A stretch of DNA of 54,691 nucleotides from Gemmatimonadota bacterium (GTDB lineage Bacteria > Gemmatimonadota > Gemmatimonadetes > Longimicrobiales > Gaopeijiaceae), in contig JAJDVT010000060.1 of assembly GCA_022826005.1 (NCBI GenBank), positions 1 through 54,691 on the forward strand. The letters run 5' to 3'. Numbering within the stretch: position 1 is the first letter of the stretch; each line of letters starts with the position of its first letter. Of the stretch, positions 15,761-24,050 are shown piece by piece. Made by a program: the position numbers and the translations under genes. Below the pieces are notes generated by a model, which did no database searches, was not told where the DNA came from, and saw nothing but the letters and a program-made list of their open reading frames with translations.

Positions 15761-18700
15761 GTGTACCAGATCGGAAACGCCGCCCGCCTGTTCGCCACTG
15801 GCCTGTTCGCCATCGGACTGTTCGCCACCGGGTCCGTCCTTGTGGCCCCGGCCGCCATCGCCGCCCAGGACGCCGACGACGCCTTCGCGCGCGCGACCTC
15901 GGCGCTCCGCTTCCGCACCATCGGCCCGACCATCATGGGCGGGCGCGTCGCGGAGCTGGCGGTCGTCGAGTCGGACCCCAGCACCTTCTACGTCGGCGTC
16001 GCTACCGGCGGCCTCTGGAAGACCGAGAACGCCGGGATAACCTTCGAGCACGTCTTCAGGGACGAGGCCACCGCGTCGGTCGGCGCCGTGGCCGTGGCGC
16101 CCTCGAACCCCAACGTGGTCTGGGTGGGAACCGGGGAGCCGAACAACCGCCAGAGTTCGCCGTGGGGCAACGGCGTGTACCGCTCCGTCGACGCCGGGCG
16201 TACCTGGACGCATGCGGGGCTGGAGAACACGCACCATGTCGGTCGCATCCGGGTGCACCCGATGGACCCCGACGTGGCCTACGTGGCCGCGGTCGGCCAT
16301 CTGTGGGGGTCGAACCCGGAACGGGGCGTCTACCGCACCAACGACGGGGGCGAGACCTGGGAGCTGGTCCTGTTCGTGGACGAGCACACCGGCGCCATCG
16401 ATCTGGCAATGGACCCGACCGACCCGAAGACGCTGTTCGCAGCGATGTACCAGCGGCAGCGGCGGGCGTGGGGGTTCAATGGCGGCGGCCCCGGGAGCGG
16501 GATCTACCGCACCACGGACGGCGGCGACAACTGGACGGAGCTCACCAGCGGCCTTCCGGCCGGGGACAAGGGGCGCATCGGGCTGGACATCTACCGGGGC
16601 GACACCGACATGATCTTCGCGCTGGTGGAGGCGGACGCGCGCGGGCCGGGCGGTTTTGGCGGCGGCGGGTTCGGCGGCTTCGGCGGAGGCGGGGGCGGCC
16701 GCCAGCCCCAGAATGGCGTCTACCGCTCGACCGACCGGGGCGAGACATGGGAACAGATCAGCACCACCAACAATCGCCCCATGTACTACAGCCAGATCCG
16801 GGTCGACCCCAACGACCCCGAACGGATCTACCTGGGCGGCGCGGCGCTCTACCGCTCGTCGGATGGCGGAAACAATTTCACCCCCGACGCCGCGCCCACG
16901 GTCCACCTCGACCACCACGCGCTGTGGATCAATCCAGCCAACTCCGAGCACCTGATCCTCGCCGGCGACGGCGGCGTCTCGGTCAGCTGGGACCGCTCCG
17001 ACAACTGGTACCAGCTGCGCAACCTGCCCATCGCCCAGTTCTACGAGATCGGCGTCGACATGCGCGACCCCTACCACGTCTGCGGCGGACTCCAGGACAA
17101 CGGCTCCTGGTGCGCGCCCTCCCAGACCCTCTCCAACCAGGGCATCCGCACGCGCGACTGGTACAACGTGGGCGGCGGCGACGGCTTCTTCACCGTCATG
17201 CACCCCAGCAACACCGACATCATGTTCGCCGAGTCGCAGGGCGGGAACATCGCGCGGGTGAATCTGGCCGCAAACGAGCGCAAGTCCATCCGTCCCATCG
17301 CCCGGCCCACCGAGGAGGACGATGACCGGTCGCTGCGCTGGAACTGGGACACGCCGATCCTGCTGTCGTCGCACGACGACCAGGTGGTCTACGTCGGCTC
17401 GAACATCCTCTTCCGCTCGCCGGACCTGGGGCAGAGCTGGGAGGAGATCAGCGGGGACCTGACCCATGCGATCGACCGCGATACCCTCGAGCTCATGGGC
17501 GTGCCCGGCGGCGAGGCGCAGATGTCGCGCAACGACGGGCAGTCCAACTACGGCAACCTCACCGCCCTGGCGGAGTCGCCGCACGACCCGGCGGTGCTCT
17601 ACACCGGCAGCGACGACGGGCGGCTGCACGTCACCCGTGACGGGGGCAAGAACTGGATGGACGTGACCGGGAACGTGCGCGGGCTGCCGCCCTACACCTA
17701 CGTGACCCGCATCGTGGCGTCCCGTGCCGCGCCGGGGGAGGTGTACGCGGTATTCGACGGGCACCGGAGCGACGACTTCAACCCGTACATCTTCGCCAGC
17801 GGCGACTTCGGCGAGAGCTGGCGCCAGATCACGGACGGTCTGCCGATGACTTCGCTCAACGCGCTGGCGCAGCACCCGGCCGCGCACAACCTGCTCTTCA
17901 CGGGGAGCGAGGTGGGCGTGCACGTGTCGATCGACGGGGGCGCGAACTGGCACCCGCTCAAGAACGGGCTGCCCACCGTGCCGGTCGATGATCTCACCAT
18001 CCACCCGCGTGAGAACGATCTCGTGATCGGAACGCACGGGCTCGGCATCTGGATCATGGACGATATCGCGCCGCTCCAGGAGCTGAGCAGCGGGGTGATG
18101 GCGAAGGCGGCGCACCTCTACCCCGTGCGGCGCGCGACCTCCTACAACCCCTACTTCCCGCAGGGGTGGACGCCCGGGATCTACGTGGCGCCCAATCCTC
18201 CGGATGGGGCGTGGATCCGCTACCACCTGGGCGCCGACGCCGACAGCGTCACGCTGGAGATCCGGGACGGGGACATGGTCGTGCGGGAACTCGACGCGAG
18301 CACCGGGATGGGCCTCAACCAGGTGATCTGGGACCTGCGGCTGGTGATGGACGGCCCCGACGGCGAACCCATGGGCTCCGGACCGCGTGTGCTGCCGGGC
18401 ACCTACACGGTGGCGCTGACCGTGGGCGAGGAGACTCTTGAGCAGCCCGTCGAGGTGCGCCTCGACCCCCGGGTGTCGATATCGCGGTCGGATCTTCGGG
18501 CCCGCCACGAGGTGATGCTGAGTTCGTACCGGCTGTCCGGCCCGCGGAACCAGGCCAGCCAGCGCATGCAGCAGATGATGCAGCTGGTGGCCCGCGCCGA
18601 GCAGCGCGCCAACGACGCCGAGAGCGTGCCGGAAGACCTCACCGAGGAGATCGAGGCCGTGCGCGAAGCGCTCCAGGAGCTGATGGGCGACCTGAACGAA

Positions 18701-18922
18701 GCGGGCGGCGGCACCAACGTCTACGGGCAGATCGAACGGTCCACCTCCCCCGCGACGGCCGACCAGCTATGGCGGATCGAGCAGTCGTGGGCGGAGTTGC
18801 CGGCCGTGATCGAGCGCGTCAACGAGATGCTCACCGGGGATGTCCCGGCGCTGCTGGCGCGGATCTATCCGGAGGGACTGCGTCCCGAGGTGGGTGAGGT
18901 GGTGGCCGTGCCGGGGCGGTAG
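15761..18922 (+). CDS. Large secreted VPS10/sortilin-like BNR propeller protein
   Basis: 1053 residues from GTG 15761, which has GGAG 6 bp upstream and opens a signal peptide (cleavage near AAIA-AQD, residue ~34). Residues about 55-800 contain many BNR/Asp-box units, for example YRSVDAGRTWTH, YRTNDGGETWEL, YRTTDGGDNWTE, YRSTDRGETWEQ, VTRDGGKNWMD, VSIDGGANWH, as in VPS10/sortilin-type or photosystem-assembly-like propellers. A Gly/Phe-rich loop (GGFGGFGG) is encoded at 16648-16705. The C-terminal ~250 residues hold an Ig-like segment (TLEIRDGDMVVRELD) and a helical end. Often annotated as glycosyl hydrolase, but no catalytic residues for that were seen; carbohydrate or peptide binding is likelier. 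Confidence 0.88.
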   Translation: MYQIGNAARLFATGLFAIGLFATGSVLVAPAAIAAQDADDAFARATSALRFRTIGPTIMGGRVAELAVVESDPSTFYVGVATGGLWKTENAGITFEHVFRDEATASVGAVAVAPSNPNVVWVGTGEPNNRQSSPWGNGVYRSVDAGRTWTHAGLENTHHVGRIRVHPMDPDVAYVAAVGHLWGSNPERGVYRTNDGGETWELVLFVDEHTGAIDLAMDPTDPKTLFAAMYQRQRRAWGFNGGGPGSGIYRTTDGGDNWTELTSGLPAGDKGRIGLDIYRGDTDMIFALVEADARGPGGFGGGGFGGFGGGGGGRQPQNGVYRSTDRGETWEQISTTNNRPMYYSQIRVDPNDPERIYLGGAALYRSSDGGNNFTPDAAPTVHLDHHALWINPANSEHLILAGDGGVSVSWDRSDNWYQLRNLPIAQFYEIGVDMRDPYHVCGGLQDNGSWCAPSQTLSNQGIRTRDWYNVGGGDGFFTVMHPSNTDIMFAESQGGNIARVNLAANERKSIRPIARPTEEDDDRSLRWNWDTPILLSSHDDQVVYVGSNILFRSPDLGQSWEEISGDLTHAIDRDTLELMGVPGGEAQMSRNDGQSNYGNLTALAESPHDPAVLYTGSDDGRLHVTRDGGKNWMDVTGNVRGLPPYTYVTRIVASRAAPGEVYAVFDGHRSDDFNPYIFASGDFGESWRQITDGLPMTSLNALAQHPAAHNLLFTGSEVGVHVSIDGGANWHPLKNGLPTVPVDDLTIHPRENDLVIGTHGLGIWIMDDIAPLQELSSGVMAKAAHLYPVRRATSYNPYFPQGWTPGIYVAPNPPDGAWIRYHLGADADSVTLEIRDGDMVVRELDASTGMGLNQVIWDLRLVMDGPDGEPMGSGPRVLPGTYTVALTVGEETLEQPVEVRLDPRVSISRSDLRARHEVMLSSYRLSGPRNQASQRMQQMMQLVARAEQRANDAESVPEDLTEEIEAVREALQELMGDLNEAGGGTNVYGQIERSTSPATADQLWRIEQSWAELPAVIERVNEMLTGDVPALLARIYPEGLRPEVGEVVAVPGR

Positions 18923-18987
18923 GGGGGGAAGTCGAAGCGGCAGGGGTGCCGGGCTGCGCCGAGGGCGTCAGGGCATCCGGGCCGCCC

Positions 18988-19611
18988 TCAGTCGCGCAGC
19001 TCCGTGAAGACGTAGGTGACCACCCCGCTGCCGGGGCGGTTGTCGATGTCCACGTAGCCGCTGTCGACCATGCGGTTGAGACAGGCCTCCACCTCCTTGA
19101 ACGTCTTGCCGGTGGCGATGACCCCCTCGGTCACCGTCAGGACGCCGCCCTTTTCCACTGCCGCCTTGAGCAGCTCGATCCGGAGGCTGCCGGTTACTGG
19201 TGCCGCGGCCACCGCCGGAGGCAGTGCGGGAGTTTGTGCAGCCACCGGGACGGTCTGCCGGGTCTGCATGACCGGCGCAGAGGCGGACGCGAGGGCCGCG
19301 GCGCGCGATTCCTCGACCCACTTGGGGATCGCGACCGCGTCCACCAGCACCCAGATGCCCAGGATCATCAGGGGGACCAGTCCGATAACAAACGGAAGCG
19401 TAATCAGGCCGCCCAAAAGCAGGATGAGCATTGTGACGCCGCCCGGACGGCCCAGGTAGAAGCGGTGCGCGCCCAGGCCGCCGGCAAACGCCCAGATGAG
19501 ATAGGCGAAGCCGGTGGACTTCAGTTCCGGAACCGGACTGGGGGGTGGGGACGGGTGGGTCGGGAGATTGACGTTTACCGTCACCTCCCTTGGCGATTCC
19601 TTGTCCGTCAC
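18988..19611 (-). CDS. TM2-domain membrane protein with C-terminal winged-helix-like region
   Basis: 207 residues. A Pro-rich N-terminus (15-28) is followed by a TM2 domain (about 30-92): KSTGFAYLIWAFAGGLGAHR, then FYLGRPGG and a second hydrophobic hairpin ending LVDAVAIPKWVEE. After an Ala/Pro linker, residues 147-207 look like a small winged helix (LRIELLKAAVEKGGVLTVTE, VEACLNRMVDSGYVDID). The combination suggests a membrane-anchored regulator or adaptor. Start: GTG 19611 has GGAAGGA at about 7 bp; the TTG 15 bp upstream overlaps that site and is less likely. The gap to the P1 peptidase gene is 139 bp. Confidence 0.75.
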   Translation of the reverse strand: MTDKESPREVTVNVNLPTHPSPPPSPVPELKSTGFAYLIWAFAGGLGAHRFYLGRPGGVTMLILLLGGLITLPFVIGLVPLMILGIWVLVDAVAIPKWVEESRAAALASASAPVMQTRQTVPVAAQTPALPPAVAAAPVTGSLRIELLKAAVEKGGVLTVTEGVIATGKTFKEVEACLNRMVDSGYVDIDNRPGSGVVTYVFTELRD

Positions 19612-19750
19612 TTTGGATCCTTCCAATTGGGGATGTCCCTTCCAACTGCCTGGCGAGGCCGATGGCAGGTTTCGGCCGGCGACATGCCCGGGAGTGCGGC
19701 CGGCGGTTCGTTCGGGCCCTAATATACTACGTATTCGACACCGGATTCCT

Positions 19751-21058
19751 TCAATTCAGCCGGCCGTATTTCCTCAGCACCTCCCGCAGGCGGTCGTGGG
19801 GAAGCGCGTGGACGGTCACATCGTTCGCGCCGGTCATCGTCTCCGCCGCAACCAGCGCGTTGATGATCGCCTCTTCGGTGGCTTCGACCGTGGCCGAGAA
19901 GAGGGGATTGAGGCGGCCGTTGGCGAGTACGCGGGCGTCTGCGGCCGGGGCGTCCTCGGAGGCGGCTTCCCGGTTGGCGGTCGAGAACGCCACGAAGATG
20001 TCGCCAGAGCCGTTTGACGAGATGCTGCCGTTGCGGGCCAGGCCCAGCGAGACGCGCCGGGCCATCCGCTCCAGCTGGTGGGGCAGCACGGGAGCGTCGG
20101 TGGCGACCACCACGATGATGGAGCCGTCGCGGTCGGCCCCGGGGATGGGGCCGTCGGGGGCCGCGGCTGCCTCTGGCCGTGCGGCTCCCTCCGGCTGCGC
20201 GACTCCCTCTGGCGGCCCGGCTCCCAGCAACGACGCGGCTTTCTCCCGCGGCCCCGCCCCGGCCCCCGGCCGCTCCGGCATCAGGTCCGTGATCTCCTGC
20301 CCAACCGGGACGCCCGCCACCCGGAAGGGCCCCCGGCCGCCGTAGTTGCACTGCACCAGCACACCCACCGTGTAGGTTTCGCCCGCCACCTCGGCGATCC
20401 GCGACGATGTCCCGATGCCGCCCTTGAAGCGGTGGCAGATCATCCCGGTTCCGCCGCCGACATTCCCCTCGGCAACCGGCCCGCCGCGCGCGGCCTCCAT
20501 CGCCGCGATCGCGTCCTCCTCGGTCACGTGCTGGCCGCGGATGTCGTTCAGGGTGCCGTCCCACGTCTCCCCCACGACGGGCAGCGCCGCGAGCCACGCG
20601 CCGCTTCCCCGTTCGGCGGCCTTAGCCACCCCCCAGCGGATCACCGCATGGTGCACCACGCCCACGCTGAGCGTGTTCGTGATCATGACCGGCCCCTCCA
20701 TGATGCCGGAATCGCGCACCCAGGTCGTGCCGGTCATCTCGCCGTCGCCGTTCAGCGTGTACCAGGCCGCGTAGGCGGGGTCGGGGGTTTCGCGGCCGCG
20801 CGGCCATACGGCGGTGACGCCGGTGCGCACGGGGCCCTCGCCGATCACGAGCCGGCCGCTGCCGCGGATGATCGTGGCGTGGCCGACCTCGACACCGGCG
20901 ACATCGGTGATGGCGTTGAGGGCGCCGGGGGTTCCCTCGAAGGGGATGCCGAGGTCGCGGGCACGGGGCTGCTGGGCGGTGGCGGGGGCGGCGTCGCAGA
21001 TGGCGATGGCCGCAGCGGCCAGGAAGATCGAAACGGAGGCGGTCGGGACTTCTTTCAT
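19751..21058 (-). CDS. P1-family (S58, DmpA-like) aminopeptidase, exported
   Basis: 435 residues with a signal peptide. DmpA-type enzymes are N-terminal-nucleophile aminopeptidases/esterases that cut themselves between Gly and Ser; the expected site is DRDG-SIIVVVATDAPVLPHQ, about Gly312-Ser313. Other family motifs: GHATIIRG, ITNTLSVG, GNVGGGTGM and NGSGDIFVAFST. A Pro/Ala/Gly-rich run of ~45 residues (encoded at ~20140-20280) is inserted just before the cleavage site, at the end of the alpha chain. Start ATG 21058 is preferred (AAAGGA 8 bp upstream) over ATG 21067. It is the last gene of the acyl-CoA operon, 23 bp after the hydratase stop. Likely role: degradation of D- or beta-amino peptides or amides. 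Confidence 0.88.
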   Translation of the reverse strand: MKEVPTASVSIFLAAAAIAICDAAPATAQQPRARDLGIPFEGTPGALNAITDVAGVEVGHATIIRGSGRLVIGEGPVRTGVTAVWPRGRETPDPAYAAWYTLNGDGEMTGTTWVRDSGIMEGPVMITNTLSVGVVHHAVIRWGVAKAAERGSGAWLAALPVVGETWDGTLNDIRGQHVTEEDAIAAMEAARGGPVAEGNVGGGTGMICHRFKGGIGTSSRIAEVAGETYTVGVLVQCNYGGRGPFRVAGVPVGQEITDLMPERPGAGAGPREKAASLLGAGPPEGVAQPEGAARPEAAAAPDGPIPGADRDGSIIVVVATDAPVLPHQLERMARRVSLGLARNGSISSNGSGDIFVAFSTANREAASEDAPAADARVLANGRLNPLFSATVEATEEAIINALVAAETMTGANDVTVHALPHDRLREVLRKYGRLN

Positions 21059-21081
21059 TGGGTTCATCCTTTGCTGGGAGG

Positions 21082-21996
21082 CTACGAAACCCGGCCGCGC
21101 ATGGCCACGGCTCCGGTGGGGCCCAGCGCCTCGACGAAGCGCTCAGCGGGCGACGACGGGCGGCCGGTGTGCTCGGCATCGGCCCCGGGCGACGGTTCAG
21201 ATCGGCCCGCGTGACCGGCGTCGGCCCCGGGCGAGGGGTCGGAGCGGCCCGCGAGGGTGATCGGCTGGTCGGCATACAGGGGCGCGAGCGCGCGGTAGCG
21301 GAAGCGGGCCGGGGGCGCGGGGGCGTATCTGCCGGCGGCGTCGAGGAGAAGGAGCGCGGTGAGCGGGCCGTGCACCAGGAGGCCGGGATAGCCTTCCTGC
21401 CCGGTGGCGTAGGGGTGGTCGTAGTGGATGCGGTGGGGGTTGTAGGTGAGCGCCGAGAACTGGAAGAGGGTGGTGGTGGTCGGGAGGAAGGTGTGCGTCC
21501 ACTCGGGAGCCGGGACGCGGCCCTGCGGGGTGGGGGCGGGGGCAACGGGCTGAGAGCCCGTGTAGACGATCACCTGCTTTTCGTGCATGCACCGGTAGCC
21601 ATCCTGCAGCACGGTATGGTCCACGGTGACGAACACGAGGCGGCCGCTCTTACCGCGCTTCTCGTTCACGCTGAGGACTTTCGACCTCAGTTCGGCGGGC
21701 GCGCCGAGCCGGATTGGGCCGAGCGAACTAAGCTCTCCACCGGCCCACATCCGCCGCGGCAGATCCACTATGGGCATGAACGCACCCCGTTCCTCATGCC
21801 CATCCGGCCCGAGACGCGAAGCCCGCAGCGGTTCGTTGAAGTAGAGCCAGTGCCACCCCAGGGGAAGCGGGTCGTCCTCGCCAATGCCATCGGGTTCCCG
21901 GTCGAGGAGGCCGAGCATGGCCTGGCTGGGCCACGGCGCAAGGATGTCCCTACGGACGCGGGTCCGGCCGATCGCGCCGCTGACGGTGTGGTTCAT
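21082..21996 (-). CDS. MaoC/HTD2-type acyl-CoA hydratase (mesaconyl/itaconyl-CoA hydratase-like)
   Basis: 304 residues, a double hot-dog hydratase. The N-terminal half (about 15-145) is the FAS1-like/N-terminal dehydratase part (GWHWLYFNEP, RRMWAGGELS). The C-terminal half carries the catalytic motif FSALTYNPHRIHYDHPYA (Asn186, His191) and PGLLVHGPLTA. This pattern fits mesaconyl-C4-CoA or itaconyl-CoA hydratases. Its start overlaps the CitE-like stop by 4 bp. Near the C-terminus a linker with two copies of S(D/E)PSPGADA interrupts the last strand and is encoded by a ~48-bp tandem duplication (about 21145-21245). Confidence 0.82.
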   Translation of the reverse strand: MNHTVSGAIGRTRVRRDILAPWPSQAMLGLLDREPDGIGEDDPLPLGWHWLYFNEPLRASRLGPDGHEERGAFMPIVDLPRRMWAGGELSSLGPIRLGAPAELRSKVLSVNEKRGKSGRLVFVTVDHTVLQDGYRCMHEKQVIVYTGSQPVAPAPTPQGRVPAPEWTHTFLPTTTTLFQFSALTYNPHRIHYDHPYATGQEGYPGLLVHGPLTALLLLDAAGRYAPAPPARFRYRALAPLYADQPITLAGRSDPSPGADAGHAGRSEPSPGADAEHTGRPSSPAERFVEALGPTGAVAMRGRVS

Positions 21997-22892
21997 GGGG
22001 TTGATCCCGGGCGCGCCCGCCGCAGGACCCGGCGCGCTGCCTCGACCACTGGCCGGTCCACCATCCTTCCCTTCAATGCCACGGCGCTGCCTCCCGCCGC
22101 GTGATCCGCCTCGACGATCTCGCGTGCCCGCCGCACCTCGTCCGGTGAAGGGGTGAAGACCTCGTGAACCACCGGGATCTGCGCCGGGTGAATTGCTGCC
22201 TTGCCCGCGAAACCGAGCCGCCGGGCCCGCACGGCCTCCTCACGGAGCCCGGACATCTCGCCGAAGTCCCGCGAAGGCATGTCGATGGCGTCAAGCCCGC
22301 CGAGCACCGCGGCGTGCACGACCCGGGAGCGCGCGTACAGCAGCGCTTCCCAGCAAGGCTCGGCGCCGAGCTCGATGGCCAGGTCGAACCCGCCGAAGAC
22401 CAGTCCCGCCACGCCGTCGCATGCAGCGATTGCGGCCGCGTTTTCGAGTCCGCGCGCCGTCTCGATCAGCGGGAGCACACCGGCGGCGACGGGCAGCGCA
22501 CGCGCCGCAACCTGAACATCCGTGGCCGTCCTCACCTTGGGGATCATGAACGCGTGCGGCGACGGACAATGGGCGAGACCGTCGGCGTCCCGCTCTCCTT
22601 CCTCGCCGGTCGGGTCGTTGACGCGCACAATGACAGGCACCGGGGATGAACGCTCGTTCGCCCGGTCCCCCCCGGAACCGGCAAGCCGCTCGTTCAGGAA
22701 TCGTGCGACGGACTTCCTTGCCCGGTCCTTTCGGCTGGCCGGCACCGCGTCCTCCAGGTCGATGCAGACCGCGTCGGCCCCGGCACCCAGGGCGTTCGCG
22801 TAACGTTCGGGGCGGTCGCCCGGTACAAAGAGGATCGAGCGGCGCGCACGGAAACCGCCGGGCTGCAACGCCGACATCGCCGAACGGCTCAC
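21993..22892 (-). CDS. CitE/HpcH-family CoA-ester lyase
   Basis: 299 residues, a TIM-barrel aldolase of the citrate-lyase beta/malyl-CoA/citramalyl-CoA group. Motifs: RSILFVPGDRPERYANAL (18-35), metal-binding CIDLEDAVP, PVIVRVND, FMIPKV, the second metal ligand in PLIETARGLENA, GLVFGGFDLAIELG, and the CoA-binding end KAAIHPAQIPVVHEVFTP. It should cleave a beta-hydroxyacyl-CoA such as citramalyl-CoA to acetyl-CoA and pyruvate, or malyl-CoA to glyoxylate. Starts at GTG 22892, or at ATG 22877. It is 9 bp after the acyl-CoA dehydrogenase stop and overlaps the hydratase gene by 4 bp. Confidence 0.87.
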   Translation of the reverse strand: MSRSAMSALQPGGFRARRSILFVPGDRPERYANALGAGADAVCIDLEDAVPASRKDRARKSVARFLNERLAGSGGDRANERSSPVPVIVRVNDPTGEEGERDADGLAHCPSPHAFMIPKVRTATDVQVAARALPVAAGVLPLIETARGLENAAAIAACDGVAGLVFGGFDLAIELGAEPCWEALLYARSRVVHAAVLGGLDAIDMPSRDFGEMSGLREEAVRARRLGFAGKAAIHPAQIPVVHEVFTPSPDEVRRAREIVEADHAAGGSAVALKGRMVDRPVVEAARRVLRRARPGSTP

Positions 22893-22901
22893 CGCCCCCC
22901 C

Positions 22902-24050
22902 TCAGAACGACCGCGGCATCCCCAGCACATGCGTCGCCACATGGCTGAGGACGAGGTTGTTGGCCACCGGCGCGACCATGTACAGCCGCGCCTCGCGGAA
23001 CTTGCGCTCGATCCCGTACTCCGACGCCATCCCCCAGCCGCCGAAGGTATCCATTGCCACATTGGCCGCCTTCCAAGCGGCCCGCGACGCCAGGTACTTG
23101 GCCATGTTAGGCCCCTCGCCGCGGGTCTCCCCGCCGTCGTACTCGCGGGCCGCTTCGTCCCGCACCGCGGCCGCGGCACGGATGTCCATGTAGGCCTCGG
23201 CGATCGGGAACTGAACGCCCTGGTTCCGGCCGATCTCGCGGCCGAAGACACGGCGGGCGCTGGCATAGTCGGATGAGCGGTCGATGAAGTAGAGGCCGTC
23301 GCCGATCGACTCCGACGCCAGCAGGATCCGCTCGGCGTTCATCCCCGACATGATGTAGCGGAACCCCCTGCCCTCCTCGCCGATGCGGTTCGCGGCCGGG
23401 ACCTCGAGCCCGTCGAAGAAAACCTCGCAGCTCTCGTGGTTGATCATCGTGTCGATCGGGTCGACCCGGACGGCATCACCGGATTCCCGCAGATCGACGA
23501 TGAAGACGGACAGCCCGGCGGTCCGCTTCTCGACTTCGTCCAGCGGGGTGGTGCGCGCCAGCAGGATCATCAGATCGGAATGCGGCACCCGCGAGATGAA
23601 GACCTTCTGTCCCGACACGACGTAGCGATCGCCCCTGCGCCCGGCGAAGGTGCGGATGCGGGTGGTGTCGGAGCCGGCGTCGGGCTCGGTGACCGCGAAC
23701 GCCTGCAGGCGGAGTTCGCCGCTCGCGATGCCGGGCAGGTAGCGCGCCTTCAGCTCGGCGGACCCGTGCCGGAGCAGCGTCCCCATCGTGTACATCTGAG
23801 CGTGGCAGGCCGCAGCGTTGCCGCCCGAGCGGTTGATCTCCTCCAGAATCACGCACGCCTCGCGGATGCCGAGCCCCATGCCCCCATAATCCTCCGGGAT
23901 CAGGCACGCAAGATGGCCCGCGTCGGTCAGCGCCTCCACGAACTCGTGCGGGTAGGTGCGGGCCTCGTCGGCGGACTGCCAGTAGTCGTGGCCGAAGTCG
24001 GCGCAGAGCGCGCGGACGGCGGTGGCGAGTTGTTCGCGCGAGAGGTTCAT
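22902..24050 (-). CDS. Acyl-CoA dehydrogenase
   Basis: 382 residues, a full-length flavin acyl-CoA dehydrogenase. The N-terminal helical domain is at 1-115, the beta domain begins with AFAVTEPDAGSDTT, and the C-terminal helical domain ends FGGWGMASEYGIERKFREAR, with the usual Glu-Arg segment near the active site, and finally VLGMPRSF. Likely oxidises a short or branched acyl-CoA to the enoyl-CoA used by the hydratase encoded two genes on. Its ATG overlaps the TGA of the amidohydrolase gene (ATGA at 24047-24050), indicating coupling. Confidence 0.92.
   Translation of the reverse strand: MNLSREQLATAVRALCADFGHDYWQSADEARTYPHEFVEALTDAGHLACLIPEDYGGMGLGIREACVILEEINRSGGNAAACHAQMYTMGTLLRHGSAELKARYLPGIASGELRLQAFAVTEPDAGSDTTRIRTFAGRRGDRYVVSGQKVFISRVPHSDLMILLARTTPLDEVEKRTAGLSVFIVDLRESGDAVRVDPIDTMINHESCEVFFDGLEVPAANRIGEEGRGFRYIMSGMNAERILLASESIGDGLYFIDRSSDYASARRVFGREIGRNQGVQFPIAEAYMDIRAAAAVRDEAAREYDGGETRGEGPNMAKYLASRAAWKAANVAMDTFGGWGMASEYGIERKFREARLYMVAPVANNLVLSHVATHVLGMPRSF

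Noticed and set aside
15662..18508. 948-codon minus-strand frame opposite the VPS10/BNR gene
   Set aside because: Low-complexity Val/Arg/Gly/His sequence typical of antisense frames in GC-rich DNA; the plus strand has a signal peptide and Asp-box repeats.
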